64,000 nt of DNA from Metallyticus violacea. Its lineage: Eukaryota > Arthropoda > Insecta > Mantodea > Metallyticidae. The notes beneath the pieces were generated by a model that saw only the letters and a program-made list of their open reading frames with translations, made no database searches and was not told the origin of the DNA. Shown here in pieces: positions 47,215 through 58,995 of this stretch. The stretch's first letter is position 1, and every line of letters starts with the position of its first letter. Both the position numbers and the translations under genes were made by a program. The stretch spans positions 240,757,012-240,821,011 of the forward strand of contig CM060846.1 of NCBI GenBank assembly GCA_030762175.1. Direction: 5' to 3'.

Positions 47215-47425
47215 ACCTACTACTCAAGTCTTTCACGACAATAAATGGAAGAAATGAAACAATGACAAATAAACCCTTAGCACCTAAAACTACTTGGTAT
47301 TCAACTCTTCAGGGTAAGGGGAAACTTCAGAAAAATATTATCCAGGCAATCAAACCTGGACTCACCAATTGACAAGCAGACAAGCTAGCATCTGAGCCAT
47401 GGCAATGGACAAAAGTCTGGTTGTG
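47215..47425 (-). mobile_element. SINE-IV copy
   Basis: The minus strand reads ATGGCTCAGATGCTAGCTTG, then a B-box-like GTCCAGGTTTGATTGCCTGG, TCTGAAGTTTCCCCTTACCC and GTTGAATACCAAGTAG. This follows the order of the plus-strand copies at 48655 and 58795. Confidence 0.65.
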
Positions 47426-47429
47426 TGGG

Positions 47430-48640
47430 TGCGTTATCCAGTAAAATAATTGTTTTTGCTTCATTTTGGAATTTAGTAACTTGATGTCTTAATGTTGGCA
47501 TAGCATGCTTTTAAAATGAGTCTAAGTTATGTTTGCAATAAACTAAGTACTTATTTGAGTTATACATAGTAATAAAAAGGTAACCTGTACATTACATTAT
47601 AAAGAGCATTTTGATGTTTACTCTTTCCATAATTTATGGCTTTAATGTACGGCTCACATCACCATTGGCACATAATAATGCTCAAACATGCTCTTTGCGG
47701 ACTTGTCACCCAGATGTGCTTTTCAAAAACTTTGAAGCTTGGGTATTATCAAGTAAGGCATGCCAAAACATACCTGTTTCTTTGTCATAAACATGAATAA
47801 AATTTAACCATTAATATATTAGCTTTATTTGGGTTTTTCCAGAAGGGCTCAACAGCAGATGAATCTGCACTCAGGCTCTCTCCATACACTTTCTGTTCAT
47901 AACGTTGCAGCATTTGCATACTCAAACCAGTCAGAACTAACCAAAAATCCCATTTATGCCTAGTTACTTTGCTAGACACTTAGCTGTTGCTTGAATTTCC
48001 ACACCTCTGACTGCTATTCAATTAGATCAAAATTGTTAATGCTTAGGAATGATGATTTTTTTTTAACAGAGATAAAACGCAAGATCTCTTTAAAAGGTTT
48101 GCATTTTCATATTTTCCAAAGCTTAAGCTTTGATACTGGTTCAACACTGTGCCATTTCTGCTAGGATGCCACTTTCATACCATCTACTGTCTTTGATACA
48201 TATCCTTGGGCGAGTCTAGGCAACCTATCCCATAGATGTGAATAAAGTTTAAAATGGGGCTACATGCAAGTCAATCCAGTTAATGTGATACACAGCATGC
48301 AGTAAGCAGATGAGCATTGTAATTCAAGAATATGAATTGATCTCTGGTTAAGTGAAACATAAGTGTATGACATGGTTGCCAAGAGTCTCAATGTAGCAGT
48401 GAGCACTGAAGTTACCATTTTTTATGAATATTAACCCATTTAAACCTCCATTAGATGCTGGCCCACACAATCACTGAGCTCGGAACAATGGGATATTGCC
48501 ACCATGCATTATCACTCTCCAATTATCTTCAGACTGTATGCCTACCATTTGGAGATTTCAGATAAACCTTTGCACTTAGAACAATGCATTGCTTCATTGC
48601 CACACAGTCCATTCAGCATGTGAACTGAAGAGGGGTAATG
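47430..48640. other. Intron sequence without recognised content
   Basis: No family or gene recognised; a diffuse resemblance between 48460-48560 and other unique sequence is not convincing. Confidence 0.35.
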
Positions 48641-48654
48641 TCTACCACAATGAC

Positions 48655-48850
48655 TCAAATGGTAATATATTTACTTCTCAATTGGTGGTCATGGGTTCAT
48701 TCCCAATTGGGATATATAGCCTGGGTAAGGACTTTACTGGTGTGAAAACTGGTGTGAAATGCTGAATACCAGGTAATATTAAATGCTAAAGACTCTGGGA
48801 CTCATTTGCATCAGCATTTCATCCATTCTATTTAATTTCTTGAAAGACCT
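48655..48850 (+). mobile_element. SINE-IV copy
   Basis: tRNA-like head with ATGGGTTCATTCCCAATTGG, then GCCTGGGTAAGGAC, GAATACCAGGTAATATTAAA, and the 3' part CTCTGGGACTCATTTGCATC ending in AAAGACCTTTGCA. The 3' part matches 58930-58990. Confidence 0.65.
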
Positions 48851-49004
48851 TTGCAACTGAAAGGATGTTTAGAACCTACAAGATGGGCGGTTCAGTACTG
48901 TTGGGGCAGTTCTGATCCAGAGGCATGTCTGCAATGATTGTAGGATAGTTTCTTGAAGATGTCAACAAACAATCCTTTCACTTTCCTTGACACCCAATAC
49001 ATGA

Positions 49005-49245
49005 TGCATTGAATCCAAATTTCAACTGCTGGCTAGGATTTTTGGGCATAAAAATGGTAAGTATGGCTTCCTTTGGAAGAGGATTAAGCCATGGTCCTGT
49101 GTTGTAGATTTTCAGCACATAAAAGAACCTCAAGCCTGAAAAAAGAGCCCTCTGAGCAAAATGTATATGCCAGTTCAAGCCCTGAATTGAATGAGATGCT
49201 GATGACCTGAGATGTTAAAGAGCGACCATAAATAAACCAAATCAA
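49005..49245 (+). mobile_element. SINE-III copy lacking its head, plus orientation
   Basis: Reverse complement of the body seen at 44131 and 46702 (GGATTTTTGGGCATAAAAAT, ACCTCAAGCCTGAAAA, GATGACCTGAGATGTTAAAG). 5' truncated. Confidence 0.8.
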
Positions 49246-49249
49246 CAAG

Positions 49250-50645
49250 CTTCAATTGTTGAAAAAGCAATCCCTTTGAATGACGCTGATGAGGAATCTA
49301 TCATCTTGAGACAAAATATTTTTCTGCCAGATTCCAGTCTTCTGAAGCAGCTTTGATTCTTTGAGAACTTTCTCACAACATCTTGCACTGTAATGTATTG
49401 TGTATTTATGGCAGCATCGCATAATGGAAGCTGTGACCATCAATCAGGATGATAGCCCTGATGACAACTTCTGGTTTCCGATGCATTATTCCTATTCAAT
49501 TCTGTTAAGACATAACCAGTATTTACCAACATATGTCATTCATTTATTACAGTCATAGCCATAAACCAATGTAAAGAATAAACATATTACATTTTTGATA
49601 ATGCTTAGTCCAAGTATTCCATGCAGGCTACACCTGTTTCATGAGAAGATCATTGTTATATTAGAATGTGAAGATTAGGATAGAACATGGATTATGTAAC
49701 TAGCTATTGAACCCAGGAAAACATCAAATTTACAATTCTAGTGATAAGCATGCATTGGTCTGATCAAAATTATTATTAAACTCAACTTTCAGTCAGGTAT
49801 ATGCTTCACATTTTGCATTATCTCTTACAGTACAGTATGTAAATTGTTTATTAATTTGGAAACATTGATTTTGAGGGTTCTATTAAATTATAATTATATT
49901 ACAATTTATTTAAAGTTTAGAAATTCTACCTACTGGTCTGAAAATCTTCAACAGTTTAATTAAAATTTAAAATATGGTTTATCTTTTAAATGTGACTTCA
50001 CATACATGTACGAACCTTCATATTTATTTATTCTTCCTATGAATTAATACTCGAGAAATCCCTAATTATTCCTAGTCAGTGTCTGTGATACAGTATGCAT
50101 CCATATCAGAAAAAGTTTCATCTGATAGCACTTCTAAATTTACGTGTATGTCCCAAGCTTTGCACATTTTGGTCAAATAATTAAAATCATAACGATAAAT
50201 GTGCCACAGCAAAATTATAACATTACTCTGCTTGAAATAGAAATAAGTCATTATATTTTAATGCTAGAAACTCATCATTACTGGTTTCATTGTCATCAGA
50301 TTCATCTATGTTAACATGCTATTTATGAGTCCTGATCAGAGTATTGTAAACTTGCAACAATTGGTTCTAAAATTTTGTCATATACTATTTTCTTTCATAA
50401 AGCAATCTTCTTGGAATTTTTTTCCGCATATTTTAAACAAGATTCCCTGCATGTATGTCATATTTTCTATTTCTTAATTAATGTGCATTTTCACATTTTT
50501 CAGTTCTAACAGCGTTATTGCAAAAGCTCAATTTTAGTTTCAGTTGCCAAAATTCTATAGTTTTATTGAAGCCATTCAAAAATTTCAAATTTTTTGCTCT
50601 ATGTGTTTGAAATTTTGTTTAAAATCATTCTTATTTTCCTTCTCA
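49250..50645. other. Intron sequence without recognised content
   Basis: AT-rich, with no domain or repeat family recognised. Confidence 0.4.
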
Positions 50646-50649
50646 TTTG

Positions 50650-50970
50650 GTGGTACAGCCCAGGGTGAGCCTTGGCCTGGTGGCCACGGCAACCTATCTT
50701 ATGACTTGATTGATAGAGAGGCAGATTGTAGGAGAGCATATTATCAGCATGCTGGCACCAGCCCGGTCACCTATAATGTGGCTTTCATGATCGAAGAATA
50801 AACCTCTCCATCAGGCAGTTTCCTAATTGTCCTCATGAGGCTGGATGGATTCTGTTTCAGACCTCCCTAACTTAGAAAAATTACTAAGCAAGTACCAGAA
50901 ATTGAACCTGGGCCTCCAATCCAGCAGTCAGCAATGCTAACCACTGGAACAAGAAGGTGATCTAAATGGA
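50650..50970 (-). mobile_element. SINE-II copy
   Basis: Reverse-oriented relative of 27745-28075. CCCAGGGTGAGCCTTGGCCT lies at the left (3' side). The head complement with GAAATTGAACCTGGGCCTCC near 50900-50920 and CAGCAGTCAGCAATGCTAAC near 50921-50940 lies at the right. Confidence 0.78.
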
Positions 50971-51784
50971 TTATTACAAATTATTGTTGTCATTGTTATT
51001 ATTACTATGCTTCCTTCTCCCACGTAAATTAGAAATTAATTAAAAAGCCAACCTAATGTAGCATTTACAGTTTATCATAACTGGATATTTTTCTCCATCT
51101 AATATCTGTTTGCTGCCTGGTATGAAGCCTATTTTCACAGACCATATATGGCAAGACAATCCGACAGCTACCTTGTCCTACCAACATCTTAAATCCTGTG
51201 CAGTTTAAACCAAATTGGCCTTAATGTGCTGCTTTATTTACAAGTCTAGTCTAAGTGTTGTGTCACCAAATGTCCTAATTTCCTGCATTGCACATAGGAA
51301 TTTTAACCTTGCTGACACAATGACATTTCTTTCCATAAAAAATATGTGTCCATTATTTATCTTTCTTTACCCAAAATCTAAATTTTGTAATATTCTGCAG
51401 GTAGAAGAATTAAGAGTCCTTTTATATATAAAAATTTCACCCTGGTCATAGAAAATAAAAAAAACAGTACTATATACATCCTTCAAAGTTACTTAAGATT
51501 GTATGCCTCTTTGGGCCTCTGATCTGCTTCCTTGGTAACAGATAAACTGGAGTGCTGCTGGTGAGCGACAATGTTGAAAATTTAAAATTTATAGAAAATA
51601 TATCCCAACAGACTTCATAATATACTACACTCAAATATACATACTTTATCAATTTATTACCAAATAAGATCTAAAAATAAGATAATACTAATGTTATCTC
51701 ATCTAGATATTTTCTTTCGGGAGCTGCTTGCTTACCTTCTGATCCCAATACAACTCCAGGTTATTAAGGTATTGGTGACCATCA

Positions 51785-53085
51785 TATTTATTGCTGTATT
51801 TTTCTATCCTTGTTTATACTTATCTGACCAATTGTACTTCTAAGGTTATGTTTCCCCCTAACTTTCTTTTAATCATTCTTATCCATTTCTCTTTGTTCAA
51901 ATTGTCCTCTATCATTTTTATATTCATCTTTCCTTTTAAAGTTAAAAACTTTCTAATCAATATTTCCCCATCTAAATTCTTCCATTTTGATTGGCAAGCC
52001 TATTCTCTCCATAACTTTGTTTGATTGCAGTATAATAAACAGCGAGAATCCGTATTGGTTTCTCCACACATTGGACATTTTCCTACATCTTTATCACATC
52101 TTAACTCTTTTAAATTCAAAACTCCATTTCTAGCCAATATAAATAATTCTGAATCTGCCTTATTACATTGTTCTATATATTTTTCCCTACCCCATACAAT
52201 TTTTGTTTCCCTATAAAGTTCTAATGAACTCTTTTCTCTCATGCTACCAAATATTCCTTGACATTCAATACCTTCCAATCTTAGGTTTATTTCTTCCCCG
52301 GATCCTCTGTTTTGATATTCCCTATTTATCCATACGTTTCCTATACCTATCTGTTGTAAACTTAAGGAGACACCATGATTCTTTCCACTTACATTTCTCT
52401 TAGATACTGAAACATTCTTTAATAATATCACTCTCTTCCAATGTGATAATTCTGTACATATATTTTATAATTCTTGTAATAATTTTTATCTTGTTGGAAT
52501 GCCTACCTAATTCTAGCTGTGCTACACCATTTGGCGATGCTATTGGTAAACCTAAGATATGTTTACAAAAACTTCCATTTATTTTATCAGCATCTTATCA
52601 TGCAGTCTCTACACCCCATATTTCTGCTCCATATAACATTTTTGCTTCTAACTGTGGTTGTATAAATTCTTTCAAGTCAATTTACTCTTATATCTGGAAT
52701 TCTTTTTAAACATCTTATAAATTCATTGCTGCTTTTCGTTTTGCTATTGCCATTTTTTTCTGTTCATTCCAACTTCCACTAGAATTTAACCTTGTCCCTA
52801 GATAATTGAATTTCTCTCCCATTTAACTGCCATTTCTCATTCTTTCTCAATTTATAACTTCTTTAAAAAAAAATCTTTCATTTCTTTTCATTTATTTTCA
52901 ATCCCCATTTGTTACAAAAAGTATTCACTACTTCAATTGCCCTCTTCATTCCTCCACTAGATTTAGATCCAATAACTAAATCATCTGCAAAAAGCAACCC
53001 TGGTATTTCTTAATTGTTTATTACAGGTAAACATATCTTTTCTCTTAGAATCACATCCAACATGTAGAGATTAAACAATATTGAA
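51785..53085 (-). pseudogene. LINE relic, RT palm to C-terminus
   Basis: RT sequence LLFADDLVIGSKSSGGMKRA, then IEVVNTFCNKWGLKI, lies near 52905-53000 (motif C FADD intact). FNLYMLDVILREKICL precedes it near 53035-53085. The open frame 52000-52431 has RLEGIECQGIFGSMREKSSL and ends with GKCPMCGETNTDSRCLLYCN, the zf-RVT-like motif. It is the same family as 10900-15416. It ends at the Penelope pair at its 5' side, so the upstream RT and endonuclease are lost. Confidence 0.8.
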
Positions 53086-53707
53086 CTTTCTTTTAATATT
53101 AATTCAATTTGGAATCGAACACAGTGAAACATCAATTAATAATCTCTTCTGAGTTGGATTTTCAGAATACTCTTAATAGTTTTACTTAAATGAGATTTAC
53201 TCAGGATATATTCTTCATGGAACTACTGTCCACATCATCAGCTGTTAAATGCCTGTTGGATCATTGTTAGGAGCTGGGTAGGTAGGTATCTGAGTTGGCT
53301 CTGGTGGACTAGTGATGAACTTAAATAAAGTACTGTCTGCTTCTAGGATGTTAAATTTCATAAGGTTATGCTCATGTTTTTTTTATATAAATCCTTTCCC
53401 ATATGCTTAGTTCTTTTGGTTATTAAACAGTTTTTAATAACTTTATACCTTTTTCTATTTCATGGTTTTCATTCCAAAAATGAAATGTTGCCAACGGTGA
53501 TTTATCTATTTGTTTGTAACGGATGTTTCTTCTAAGTTCCTTCAACCTAATGCCTATATTTCTCTTTGTCTTCCCTATGTTTATTTTTTCACAATCCTTA
53601 CAATTAATCTGGTAAATACCAGAGTTTTAGTTTTTTTCTTTGGGCCTGGAATCTGTTTTGTTTAATTTCAATACATTTTTTACACTGTATCGGATTTAAG
53701 GTGCTAA

Positions 53708-53708
<1 letters not shown>

Positions 53709-53771
<63 letters not shown>

Positions 53772-53773
53772 TA
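53709..53773. repeat. (GAT)n microsatellite, about 21 units
   Basis: A pure GAT tract inside the head-to-head Penelope pair, next to the start of the left arm. Confidence 0.95.
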
Positions 53774-54394
53774 CTGCTTGAATATTTTTTGAAATTTCTT
53801 ATTGTCTGATGGGTTGTAAGAACTTTTTAAATGTTTTCTCCCTCTGGTAAATCACTCAAAGTTGTTATTTGTTTAATTCTTTTTTGTTTCTGGAATTTTT
53901 AACTTTTTGGTTAATCATCTGTTTGTTGAACCCATTGGATTTGGCTGCTTCTATTATGTGTAGATATTCATTATTATATTCTTCTTTGCTTAGTCATATA
54001 TTTATTAGTCTGTATATCATGCTGTTGAATGCTGCTTCCTTATGTGATCTTGAACTGAAACTATGGCTTTGATATAGTTGTCTGTATGTGTGTCCTTTCT
54101 ATAGATGCCAAATAGATTGAAGAAACATGCATTACAAACAAATAGATAAATCATCAGTGGCAGCATTTCATTTGTGGAATGAAAACCATGAAATAGAAAA
54201 AGGTATAAAGTTATTAAAAACTGTTTAATAACCAAAAGAACTAAGCATATGGGAAAGGATTTATATAAAAAAAACATGAGCATAACCTTATGAAATTTAA
54301 CATCCTAGAAGCAGACAGTACTTTATTTAAGTTTATCACTAGTCCACCAGAGCCAACTCGGATACCTACCTACCCAGCTCCTAACAATGATCCA

Positions 54395-54460
54395 ACATTC
54401 ATTTAACAGCTGATGATGTGGACAACAGTTCCACGAAACATATGTCCTAGGTAAATCTCA
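54395..54460 (+). ncRNA. Hammerhead ribozyme motif with well-formed stem I
   Basis: CTGATGA at 54410-54416, extra T, stem II GTGGA (54418-54422) with TCCAC (54430-54434), GAAAC 54435-54439, ATATGTC ending 54446. Stem I: AG/CT next to the core, an internal loop, then ATTTA (54401-54405) with TAAAT (54452-54456). Stem III is the self-complementary ACATATGT. Confidence 0.78.
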
Positions 54461-54534
54461 TTTAAGTGAAACCATAAACATTGTTCTAAACATCCGATTC
54501 AGAAGAGATAAGTGTTGGACTTACAGAGTCATGT

Positions 54535-56495
54535 CTCACTCCTTTTTACTCTGCATACAATCCATTACTTTACTATCTGAAAATTTAGCACAAAAAAGGT
54601 TCTAATTGTAAAAAATTTGTAATAATTTTATAAACATATTGCTCACCCTTTACTCTTTAATTTTAAAAACAATGCTTCTCTATTTAAACAATCTTGTTAC
54701 AAGCTTTTGAGGTGAGAGACACTTTTATAAGTAATGTTTTTCTTGCTCTTCATTTATAGAGCACTTTTTGAAAAACTATAAACTCTGAAACCAATACTTA
54801 GGCCTGACATTGCAATGTTTTTCTTCCTTCCACCAGCATAGTACTGATTTACTTAAGGAGATATTGTAGGTCTAATGAAACACTCACATTAAACCTATAC
54901 ATTCACTGGTTGTGACAACTGACTACTAAATAGCAAACCAGTTCCTCTTGATGACCATTATTTTCTTAAGCTGAATCAGCCCTTGGGTTTATATCAATAG
55001 GCAATAGTGAGAGGCAGACAAAGTGCCAATGCAGAAAGTGTGAAGACAAAATATATAAATAAAGCTTTAGTAGTCCCATTATGTGGTGAGTTACAAAGTC
55101 TGTTACTGTAATCCTACTGCAAAGAAACATTTAAATGATTGTAGAATGATAATTACATGCTCAATATATATGGTTTTGATGTAGATATTCAGAAATGTGT
55201 TCTCTGTTTGGCTAATAGAGTAAGTGAAGTTATAATATTTTAAGGTAGTATACATTATTGTTTTAAATTAGTCTTCTGTGTGCAGAACGATAGTCCGGCT
55301 AAAGTCAAATATACTGCATATATCATGGACAAAATGCTTCCACTGTAGCCATCCTGCATCCATGAATGAGATGAATGACATTAAACTTGTATATTTATAC
55401 CATACATAACTTTCACTCTTCAACGTATGGACCCAGAAGTTATTGTCATATTTTTAAGCCTATTATTTGTATTTAACATTTTTAAGCTTGTTTAGCAATG
55501 TAATTCATATGATACACATTCAATTAAGGTTTTATGATATCAATTTAATATTTAGATGCTGATTTATGTGGTTTAAGATGCATGGAATTAAATCATATCA
55601 AAGTACATCAATATAGCTTGGAAGAAATCATCGCCTGAGGTGACAATAACAGCTGATTCAGTATAGGAAGTGGAAAATACAGCTCAATAGCATGGTATAA
55701 CACACTGGTTTCTGTAATACTGATGATTTGATAAATCAGTTGTAAAATACTAACAATGAACAAGAATTTGAGGAAATCCAGCATGTGAAAAAATTTCCCT
55801 ACTAAATTGAAGAATAAATAAAGCCTTCAAGATTGTTTTTGAGATGATGATAATGTAAAATGAGAACAAAGAAAGAAAATGTTCTGAAGATTGCTATATC
55901 CAAAAACAAAGCTGGTGCAAAGATCAACAAATATTTTGTTTATTACTCTATGTGGAAGATCGACAGCATTTTTCCAGAATTTTCTGATATGGGTGAGCCT
56001 GAAGCTTTGTTAATTTGGTTACTGTAATATATGTGCATATTTTTCATTGTGTTACATGCATATAAAAAGATAAGTTATTGAAACAATGCATAGTTTATTG
56101 GCTACATATCCACAAAAACTTTATAATCCTATTACTTTAAGATATATTCAAATAATAATGAATAAGAACGAAACTCTAACTTGTATTAGTAAAATGTACC
56201 CTAATTTATGCAAGTATATGGTGATCCTTTGCATGAATCTCCCATGTAGGGAGAAGCTGTAAATTTTTTGCTCTAACTAAGATCTGCAGTATATATAATT
56301 TCTTAGAACTCCCACCAATCATGTACAGCCCTAGATCAACTAATGATGATTAGCACTCTTAGCTTGCCAAATGCCGATGTCTTAAGTACCAGCTTTTGCA
56401 TCATATTTAAATATGAGAAAGATAAACATAAGACAGTGATTTGTGTTTATTCAAAATATGTTAAAATTATTTTATTTTTGTTACATAATGAAATA
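54535..56495. other. Intron between Reps exons A and B, without recognised content
   Basis: No gene, SINE or palindrome recognised; AT-rich. Confidence 0.4.
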
Positions 56496-56501
56496 CATTA
56501 C

Positions 56502-56739
56502 CATATCTTACGCAGCTCTTGTACAGGCAAACGGGATTTCTCAAAGAAAAGCCTTGCCACTGGACCAGCAATAAGGCCACTAGGATCTGGCTGGAGTGAT
56601 CGAAATTGAGCTGAATAGTATTCCCTCTGCTCCTCAGTAATAGTCCATACATCACCATCTGCTTCTCCTTCTTCGTCACTGCTATGGCGATCTGATGATT
56701 CTTCTTCTGTGCCTAACAATTGTCTCTGTTCTTCACAAA
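56502..56739 (-). CDS. Reps: Reps exon A: acidic linker and first half of the EH domain
   Basis: This 238-bp exon starts after an acceptor ending ATTACAG and stops at ATATG followed by GTAATG. Its reading frame begins with the last two bases of a codon and continues CEEQRQLLGTEEESSD, an acidic Ser/Glu linker. The EH domain follows: WTITEEQREYYSAQFRSLQP, then the hydrophobic helix ending ELRKIW. The WxITxEQRxYYxxQF pattern and the conserved Ile-Trp, whose Trp lines the NPF-peptide pocket in EH domains, are diagnostic for the Reps/Eps15 type. The Trp codon is split by the intron (TG|G). The next exon, nearly 13 kb away, supplies the G and continues the domain in frame. No break is visible. Confidence 0.9.
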
Positions 56740-56939
56740 CTGTAATGAGCCATTAATATTAAGATTAGTGTGCTATTCTATTCTATGAAACAAAATAGTT
56801 ATACTTAATTTTTCTTTAACAAGAAGAATTATGACTTTAAGGTATTTTCAAAAAAAGCGCTTTTGCACATTACATAGTATCATCACATGGTTTCTAAAGG
56901 CCATTAGGGAAATGGATAGACATTTTGAATTCAACTCAA

Positions 56940-57201
56940 TTGAGCAGCAACCCTTCTTGTATATAATCAGGCATCACTTCAGTTACCACTATGTTTAATG
57001 CTACCTTACCTTATAGCTCATTGTTTACTCTAAATTATATTTAATTAATGAGCGATTTCCTTATAAATTCTTGAGCAGCAACCCTTCTTGTATATAATCA
57101 GGCATCACTTCAGTTACCACTATGTTTAATGCTACCTTACCTTATAGCTCATTATTTACTCTAAATTATATTTAATTAATGAGTGATTTCCTTATAAATT
57201 C
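56940..57201. repeat. 131-bp tandem duplication, two copies
   Basis: Copy 1 at 56940-57070 and copy 2 at 57071-57201 differ at only two visible positions (GTTT/ATTT and GCG/GTG). It lies just upstream of Reps exon A, in intron or 5' sequence. Confidence 0.93.
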
Positions 57202-57204
57202 ATC

Positions 57205-58785
57205 ATTTACTACAATGGATTTCCACTTCATCCAGTGTAAACACAGTGAAACCACATTATCATTGACTGACCTACTAACTGTTTATTGTATGATAATCAC
57301 ATATATACTGGGCACTTCTATAATTCACATAATCAGAGTTTTAAGTAAACAATTAGGCAACAATGTTATTTTTCATTAATACATTACAGCACAATAAGAA
57401 TTTATCTTGTTCATCACTGTTTAAGTATTTGGGTTCGAAGGAAACACAGTGCCAATTGCAAAACTTTTTAATACCATTTTATTTGACAACATTTTTGACC
57501 TACAAAAATATTTCTGTTATGTTTCCCCTGCAGTAAAATATGTAGGAATTCATACATTCCAACTGTACAATGTACAGACAAACAGAGTCCTTTGCTAGTT
57601 TTTCATAACTCAAAGCACTTTGACATACATTCACCTAAAGAGTTGTTTGTGAATCATTTGGAATTGCAAAATAAGATTTGGTATCACTAAGCTTAATACC
57701 GTCAAAGCAATGATGTTAACATAATTTAAAAAGGTCAGTAGTAAGAGAGAGAGAATGACTTATTTGTTCCTCTGACTAAGCTCTAATACCTACTTAATTT
57801 ATGACAATGAGTTCCCTTCCATCCTCTATATTCTTGTTGGCTTCCACAGACTGGTGTTATTGCCTTGGCTATCAAGTTGATGTCACTGTCCTGTTCTTGA
57901 TACCAAAATTTACATGATAATTATCACCAACATTTACATACAGATTTCCACCACAATCCTGTCACAAAGAAGTGGATTATCAGGACTCTAAGCCAGTAGA
58001 GAGATGGAAGTCTGCAACACTTAAAGCTTTCAAGAGGAGAAAGAAAAATATATTCTGGAATAAACACTAGTCTAATGTCTGAAGAAAGACTACCATCAAC
58101 CAGACATTGACAATCAAGAAAAGAGAACCAACACAGCACTCCAAGGAGTAGGATAAATGGAAGATAGCCATACTGGCATACATCCATGAAATAATAGGAT
58201 AGAGTTTGCTACATCTGACTGGTGTACAAGGCACAAAAATGCTGTCCAATATGTTAGTGCACATCTTAGACCCATTATTCCCATTCCACATAGTAGATGT
58301 GTGTATAAAACACCACACAGTTGAGGACAAGCCACACAATAAAAGAACTTTTGAAGTAACACATACACCACTGTAAACAGAGTAACACTGACAAGTCAGG
58401 CTTAGCCTTATACATTGTTAAAAAAAACATTCAAACCTGTTCAATGAAGAAAGAGTACTTGTCAGAGAGAGCAGATGATGATTAAGAAAAATAATACAAA
58501 TCTTACAAATAGTTTCCCATCCCCAAAACCTTAAAGGAGATAATGGTGTACATAATGGCAGGGTCTGGAAGACCCACCATACTGGAAGCAACCACTACAA
58601 AAAAATTCTGCAGTGCAAAACATGTAGATGGCCAATGGCCAGTAGCATACTTTGCCCCATGAATAATGAGGCTGCATCAGCAGGACATGGAAATTTTTTG
58701 CCTTTCACTCCTCTCAGATGTTACTTCCATCTATTTCCTTGTTGTTTCTTCTAATCTTTATTTCAGTTTCTGAAAATAAAAAGCA
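57205..58785. other. Sequence without a recognised gene
   Basis: A plus-strand frame at 58000-58380 faintly recalls Penelope sequence upstream of the endonuclease (AYIHEIIG-like, IKHHTVEDKPH). It is too weak to call. Nothing else is recognised. Confidence 0.3.
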
Positions 58786-58794
58786 GACTACCTG

Positions 58795-58995
58795 GACGAT
58801 CTTGACCACCATGATGGCCTTCAGTCAGCGTGTCTGTCTGCAAATTCAGAGGTCACAAGTTTGAATTCTGTAAGGTCAGTTGTCTGGGTAAAGTATTTTT
58901 GAAGTCTTTCCTTAACCTGAAAAGGTGAATGCCAAATAACTAAAGTACTGTAGACTCTGGATTCATTTATGCACTCATTTAATTACTAATTCATT
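58795..58995 (+). mobile_element. SINE-IV copy
   Basis: Head with AGTCAGCGTGTCTGTCTGCA and the B-box-like CACAAGTTTGAATTCTG. Then GTCTGGGTAAAGTATTTTTG, GAATGCCAAATAACTAAAGT and the 3' part ACTCTGGATTCATTTATGCA ending AAAGACCTTTG. Confidence 0.7.

Larger units (their letters stand above)
53100..54530. mobile_element. Large head-to-head Penelope-like pair
   Basis: Left arm (minus, about 53100-53700): GIYQINCKDCEKINIGKTKR, IRLKELRRNIRYKQIDKS and HFWNENHEIEKGIKLLK. Right arm (plus, about 54120-54530): NMHYKQIDKSSVAAFHLWNE, NHEIEKGIKLLKTV, ILEADSTLFKF, then a hammerhead. The inverted repeat, about 400 bp per arm, is diverged by roughly 5-10 percent by eye. Between the arms lie about 400 bp of extra sequence and a long (GAT)n tract. 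The left arm's hammerhead near 53240-53190 has GAAA decayed to GAAG. Both arms lack RT. Confidence 0.85.
17934..56739 (-). other. Reps: Reps-like gene, partial locus (five internal exons)
   Basis: Five minus-strand exons join without frame breaks, and each is flanked by AG acceptor and GT donor signals. The product resembles RalBP1-associated EH-domain proteins (REPS1/REPS2, fly Reps), endocytic adaptors that link Ral effector signalling to NPF-motif proteins of the Eps15/epsin network. Visible parts, in order: a short acidic Glu/Ser linker, one complete EH domain, a Ser/Pro-rich linker and a proline-rich stretch. Exons for the amino-terminal EH domain should lie above 56739 and the C-terminal coiled-coil exons below 17934; I found neither. 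Introns measure 12,905, 17,805, 82 and 7,089 bp. The assignment rests on the EH-domain sequence and on the phase-consistent joins; REPS1 and REPS2 cannot be told apart here. Confidence 0.88.

Noticed and set aside
58000..58380. Penelope RT/linker region
   Set aside because: Similarity is limited to a few residues; the nearest hammerhead relic is about 1 kb away.
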